9,262 bases of DNA from Pseudomonadota bacterium. GTDB lineage: Bacteria; Desulfobacterota; BSN033; G020346125. Position 1 is the first letter of the stretch; each line of letters begins with the position of its first letter. The notes under the pieces are model-generated. The model did no database searches and was not told the origin of the DNA. It saw only the letters and a list, made by a program, of their open reading frames with translations. The stretch is taken from the NCBI GenBank assembly GCA_030673585.1, contig DAOVIU010000026.1, positions 1 through 9,262 on the forward strand, written 5' to 3'. This document shows positions 6,227 through 9,262 of this stretch, piece after piece. Made by a program: the position numbers and the translations under genes.

Positions 6227-7660
6227 TCAATAAATCACGTCAAACTTCCCATTGCCTTCATCGAAATCAAGTCTCACCCCCTCCGTGGAGGTATCATATA
6301 TCAGTTCATGTGGAATTTCCGCGGAAATCTCCTCGAGGATTTCCCCCTTATCAGCAGTTTCCCTCAATGCTTTTAAAGCCTTGTCAGTATAGCCCATCGA
6401 ACCGAGTTTCGAATACAGGGAAAAACCCTTTTCGCGATCGGGGAAGCTATGATTACCCTGAGAATCAACAAATCCGGGTCCTGAGATCTCCGATATTATC
6501 TGGTGTCCACGAAGGAGCCGTGCACTTGCAATGAAGTACGGATTAAATTCCCGTTCACAACTCAATGGTACAACTAGTGGTTCGGGATCCTTGGTATTGT
6601 GCTCCGTTCCGACGAAGACGGGGAAATACCTTTTTTTTGCCACATCCACTATGGACTTCAGCCTATCGAAATCGACCTTCTCCGGAAATACGTCTACCGC
6701 AAAAATATTGTGCTCCTCAAGCCAATCAAACAAAAAAGGGATATCCCTTTCAATTTCAGTCAGTGGAGACCCGATTAACGAATACGACGGTATTCCCCCT
6801 ATCTCAAGATGCAGCCTCAGCATGCTCCCTAAATCAATAAAAGCTTCGTCGGACTCTTCCACATAGGCTATTCCGCCGACCTTGATGAACACCTCGCGCA
6901 AATAGTTCTGTAATGTAGCTGAATTACGGGCTATGTCGTCATCAAATGAGGGCCAGAATTCCCGCATAAAACGTGTTATCTCCTCCGGGGTCCCCAATTC
7001 CTCTTGGAGGTATTGACAAAGGGCAAGGGCCAGATGTCTTTCGGTGACGTTACCTTGAGGAGTGTGGGACAGAACCAAATCATAATTGAAGGGTTTCTCA
7101 AACCCCTGGGATTTCAAAAACTCACCGATTTTCCGAGCGATCTCGGTGTTTCTCAGGGAAGTGGTTTTTCTCATCCGTTCCAGATTTTTCGTTCCCTCAT
7201 TTCCCGGGATAAACGGTTTAGATATGCCCTTTGACGACAGATAACACCTACCCGGGTTGGTTGGATCGTTGATCCTCAACCCCATCTCGGTTTCTTCAGG
7301 GGATTTTGCAATGGCCTCCATCGAAAGCAGGGGGTTGATTCCCGCTATGGTACAGGCTTCTTTGAATTCTTGGTGACCTGCAACGGTGTAATGGTCATTT
7401 ATCCCCATGTATGTTAATCCGGCAATATATCCTTCCAAGACTGCTTCTGTTGCATTTTGAAACACGCCGAATGACTCACCCGTGTGAATGTGGAGATTTA
7501 TCTTGAGATAGCGGGGATCATTGGGGGGAGAAGACCTCAAGGAGCTTGGGATTTCTCCGCGATCTATTCCGGATTCAACTATTGCCCTGAGGGATTCAAT
7601 CCTCTCGGATTTATCTCCCGATTTAATTCTTGAAATTAGTTGATTTACTCCTGATCGCAT
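6227..7660 (-). CDS. PHP-domain metal-dependent hydrolase
   Basis: A 477-residue protein of the polymerase-and-histidinol-phosphatase (PHP) superfamily, which uses two or three bound metals to cleave phosphoesters. Motifs in order are NLHIHT with H57 and H59, GINDHYT with D89 and H90, SMEAIA with E115, SHT with H199, TERH with H209 and GTEHNT with H354; these can supply a full metal site. The protein is much longer than histidinol phosphatase (about 270 residues). A large insert between E115 and H354 and a C-terminal tail set it apart as a PHP-like family of unknown substrate. The ATG at 7660 has a purine-rich GAGGAAGAG upstream (7664-7672). It ends 88 bp before the flavoprotein start, on the same strand, so co-transcription is possible but unproven. 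No signal peptide or membrane segment is seen. Confidence 0.85.
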   Translation of the reverse strand: MRSGVNQLISRIKSGDKSERIESLRAIVESGIDRGEIPSSLRSSPPNDPRYLKINLHIHTGESFGVFQNATEAVLEGYIAGLTYMGINDHYTVAGHQEFKEACTIAGINPLLSMEAIAKSPEETEMGLRINDPTNPGRCYLSSKGISKPFIPGNEGTKNLERMRKTTSLRNTEIARKIGEFLKSQGFEKPFNYDLVLSHTPQGNVTERHLALALCQYLQEELGTPEEITRFMREFWPSFDDDIARNSATLQNYLREVFIKVGGIAYVEESDEAFIDLGSMLRLHLEIGGIPSYSLIGSPLTEIERDIPFLFDWLEEHNIFAVDVFPEKVDFDRLKSIVDVAKKRYFPVFVGTEHNTKDPEPLVVPLSCEREFNPYFIASARLLRGHQIISEISGPGFVDSQGNHSFPDREKGFSLYSKLGSMGYTDKALKALRETADKGEILEEISAEIPHELIYDTSTEGVRLDFDEGNGKFDVIY

Positions 7661-7774
7661 CCACTCTTCCTCGATCCCTCAACTCAACGGACCGATCGTC
7701 GCCTTCTCAGGTACCTATGTGATGGGGCCTGAAAAGGAAATTCCGAATAGATTATTTATTCAGTTTTTAGCTGA

Positions 7775-7792
7775 TAGGGTAATCCGACCCTA
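7775..7792. repeat. Short inverted repeat downstream of the cysteine-rich gene
   Basis: TAGGGT and ACCCTA form a perfect 6-bp stem with a 6-nt loop in the 177-bp gap (7661-7837) between two minus-strand genes. No T-run follows on either strand. It could be an operator for the PHP gene, a hairpin protecting the upstream message, or chance. Nothing else convincing is seen in this gap. Confidence 0.3.
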
Positions 7793-7837
7793 CGATGGAA
7801 ATAGGCAATGGTTTTTTGGCGGTCTTGTCGTAATGGG

Positions 7838-8332
7838 CTACCTTTTCATGCGTCTAAAAATGCGCCTGCAGCCGATATTTTCCCCTTCCGATTTCTCCGT
7901 CTTCGATCTAACCACTTCACTACTCCAACCCATCTGTTCCCAGAGGGAAAGAATTTCACAGTGGCGACAATAATGTTGAGCTCCCGTTCCAAATTTCTCT
8001 ACAACCAAGCCCTTGCTTCCGCATCTGACGAAATCAATGATTATCTCATCTTGCTCCGCCTTTACTATGTTAAATTGGCTCCCGATCATCACGTGATGGG
8101 CGAGACATTGATTCAGAAAAGCCTCCGTGTCTATACCCTCTTTCATCTCGGGAAATGCAGATTTTCCCAAGACATCCTTCCCCATACATACTTGAAGATA
8201 TTGATCCAGTGCCTTATGGCCGTAGTTTTCCGCAATGAAATTTAGAGCCGAATTCCAGAGGGAACAGTAGCAACTGAAGGCATGATCGTATTTCTCCTTC
8301 CAAGAATAATCCCTTTTTATCTTACTCACCAT
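7838..8332 (-). CDS. Cysteine-rich 164-residue protein of unknown function, coupled to the isomerase gene
   Basis: I do not recognise this protein. It is 164 residues from the ATG at 8332, with eight cysteines. Two are in a C-Y-C near residue 20, and a C-x-x-C lies in HYCRHCEIL, followed by WEQMGW and a final GC before the basic C-terminus (RRIFRRMKR). The layout, a helical first half, a short strand pair (DEIIIDFVRCG) and then the HYCRHC motif, faintly recalls V4R or ATC-hydrolase-like ligand-binding proteins, but I would not assign either. The cysteines and histidines could bind a metal. No membrane segment or signal peptide is seen. The start overlaps the isomerase stop by 11 bp, with AGGAGG at 8342-8347 placed 9 bases before the ATG inside isomerase codons. 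This indicates translational coupling and a shared task. A longer frame from 8374 exists but ignores that ribosome site. Confidence 0.75.
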   Translation of the reverse strand: MVSKIKRDYSWKEKYDHAFSCYCSLWNSALNFIAENYGHKALDQYLQVCMGKDVLGKSAFPEMKEGIDTEAFLNQCLAHHVMIGSQFNIVKAEQDEIIIDFVRCGSKGLVVEKFGTGAQHYCRHCEILSLWEQMGWSSEVVRSKTEKSEGENIGCRRIFRRMKR

Positions 8333-9122
8333 TTTGGCTATCCTCCTCTTCGGGAAAGTGGGCTGCAATTGCATCGAGTATCCTTAAAAATGAATGGGGA
8401 TCCCATCCAGCGCGTCCGATACCAACTCCGTCAATATCCGCCTGGATCAAGAAATCCGTAACGTTGTCCCATCGAACACTCCCCCCATAATGGATCTTAA
8501 CCTCCCTGGCCACTTTCTCTCCGAAGCTCTTGCCGATTTCCTCACGTATGGTTCTCTGGGCCTCCTGAGCCTCTACCGGGCTTGCCGGCTCATTTGCCCC
8601 AATGGCCCAAAGGGGTTCATACAGGATCTGACTCCTGAGCATTTCCTCAACGCTAAAGTCCCTGAAAATAACTTCCATCTGTTCCTTGATGGCTCTGAGA
8701 GTGCCACCGGACTTCCGCTGTTCATGGGATTCCCCTATGCAGATGATAGGGATTAATCCATTCCTCAGGGCCGCCTTGGTCTTGCGGTGCATGTCATCAC
8801 TGGTCTCGTTGAAATGCTTCCGGCGCTCGTAATGCCCGATCATGGCGTATTCCCCACCACAATCCCCGACCATGGCCGCAGAAACCTCTCCGGTGTAGGG
8901 ACCAAAGTCCTCCCAGAAATGATCCTGCGATCCCACCTTAACCCCTGAACCCTTAGCCAAATCCACGGACAAGGTTAGAACCGTGTGGGGAACGAGGAAA
9001 ACAATCTCAACTTTCCCCCTGTACGTGCTCGCTCTGGGCAGGAATCGATGAAAATAGTCTTCTGTTTCGGCAAGGGTTTTGTTCATCTTCCAATTGGCGA
9101 GCGTAACCGGTATGGTTGGCAC
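8322..9122 (-). CDS. Divergent triosephosphate isomerase-family sugar-phosphate isomerase
   Basis: A 266-residue (beta/alpha)8 isomerase of the TpiA family, near the normal length of about 250. Catalytic residues are kept: N10 and K12 in ANWKMN, H97 in IGHYERR and E169 in YEPLWAIG, with YGGSV at 212-216. Three loops differ from true TpiA. The usual GHSERR has Tyr for Ser, the hinge loop AIGTGKTA is AIGANEPA, and the phosphate loop VGGASL is IGRAGWD (235-241). Such changes are reminiscent of TpiA paralogues acting on erythrulose phosphates (EryH/TpiA2, LerI), so the substrate may be a tetrulose phosphate rather than dihydroxyacetone phosphate. This is inference. It starts with GTG at 9122, preceded closely by GGAG, 14 bp after the lpd stop. 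It overlaps the next gene by 11 bp. An ordinary but divergent TpiA cannot be excluded. Confidence 0.88.
   Translation of the reverse strand: MPTIPVTLANWKMNKTLAETEDYFHRFLPRASTYRGKVEIVFLVPHTVLTLSVDLAKGSGVKVGSQDHFWEDFGPYTGEVSAAMVGDCGGEYAMIGHYERRKHFNETSDDMHRKTKAALRNGLIPIICIGESHEQRKSGGTLRAIKEQMEVIFRDFSVEEMLRSQILYEPLWAIGANEPASPVEAQEAQRTIREEIGKSFGEKVAREVKIHYGGSVRWDNVTDFLIQADIDGVGIGRAGWDPHSFLRILDAIAAHFPEEEDSQNGE
8342..8347 (-). promoter_or_regulatory. Ribosome binding site inside the isomerase gene for the cysteine-rich gene
   Basis: CCTCCT on the plus strand is AGGAGG on the minus strand, 9 bases before the ATG at 8332. It sits in the Glu-Glu-Asp codons at the isomerase C-terminus, selects the 8332 start and supports translational coupling. 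Confidence 0.6.
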
Positions 9123-9136
9123 CCTTTCTCCCTTGC

Positions 9137-9262
9137 CTACAGGGCATGGATGGCCAGGCCGGAGGCTGAGAGCATGGCCTCCTGAAAAGTCTCTGAGAGG
9201 GTCGGGTGAGCATGGACAATGACCTTCATATCATCGAGGGTCATTCCCTTTTTGACCGCTAC
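9137..9262 (-). CDS. lpdA: Dihydrolipoamide dehydrogenase, C-terminal 41 residues (N-terminus beyond window)
   Basis: The frame enters from the right edge and stops at TAG (9137-9139). It contains VHAHPTLSET, the C-terminal signature of dihydrolipoamide dehydrogenase, in which the His before Pro and the following Glu form the active-site pair of the partner subunit in the dimer. The end, G-L-A-I-H-A-L, is also typical. This flavoprotein reoxidises lipoyl groups of 2-oxoacid dehydrogenase or glycine cleavage complexes using NAD. Only the dimerisation domain's end is visible, so the particular complex cannot be told. It lies 14 bp before the isomerase start on the same strand, implying one operon. 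Confidence 0.85.
   Translation of the reverse strand, partial: VAVKKGMTLDDMKVIVHAHPTLSETFQEAMLSASGLAIHAL

Noticed and set aside
7719..7973. 84-residue plus-strand open frame covering the 7661-7837 gap
   Set aside because: It overlaps the cysteine-rich gene on the other strand, has no good ribosome site and no recognised motif.

Overview
The window carries nine protein-coding genes, seven complete and one cut off at each edge. They form three blocks. I see no tRNA, rRNA, CRISPR array or insertion sequence. Gene content points to an anaerobic or microaerophilic bacterium: a predicted flavinylated periplasmic redox protein, and a fumarate-reductase-like flavoprotein with a partner carrying three predicted Fe-S clusters. 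Base composition is moderate, Shine-Dalgarno sites are mostly strong, and the flavoprotein resembles uncharacterised Desulfobacterota-type proteins as I remember them. That assignment is tentative.

Left block (1-3719). A minus-strand gene running off the left edge (1-578) encodes a proteasome/HslV-like Ntn-hydrolase-fold protein. It diverges, across about 150 bp with candidate promoters in both directions, from a plus-strand run of three genes. The first (730-1863) is an exported protein joining a thioredoxin-like CxxC domain to a CxxCH motif and an FMN_bind-like C-terminus with the flavinylation signature DAISGAT. The second (1975-2892) is a UbiA-family prenyltransferase, and the third (2919-3719) is an alpha/beta hydrolase. 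The last two are only 26 bp apart and probably co-transcribed.

Middle block (3800-7660, minus strand). Reading in the direction of transcription: a PHP-domain metallohydrolase, a fumarate reductase/succinate dehydrogenase-type flavoprotein, and its Fe-S partner. The flavoprotein keeps the four dicarboxylate-site residues but has Asn where covalent FAD-binding His normally sits. The Fe-S partner has one [2Fe-2S] and two full [4Fe-4S] motifs. No membrane anchor lies beside them, so a soluble complex is more likely than a classical membrane complex II. The block converges on the left block across an 80-bp AT-rich gap.

Right block (7838-9262, minus strand). The C-terminus of dihydrolipoamide dehydrogenase is followed after 14 bp by a divergent triosephosphate-isomerase-fold gene. 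That gene overlaps by 11 bp a cysteine-rich 164-residue protein that I do not recognise. The isomerase keeps its catalytic residues but has altered phosphate-gripping loops, so it may act on another sugar phosphate.

The observations most worth following are the thioredoxin/CxxCH/flavinylation fusion, the possible serine-nucleophile proteasome-like protein, the variant isomerase with its coupled cysteine-rich partner, and the anchorless flavoprotein/Fe-S pair.
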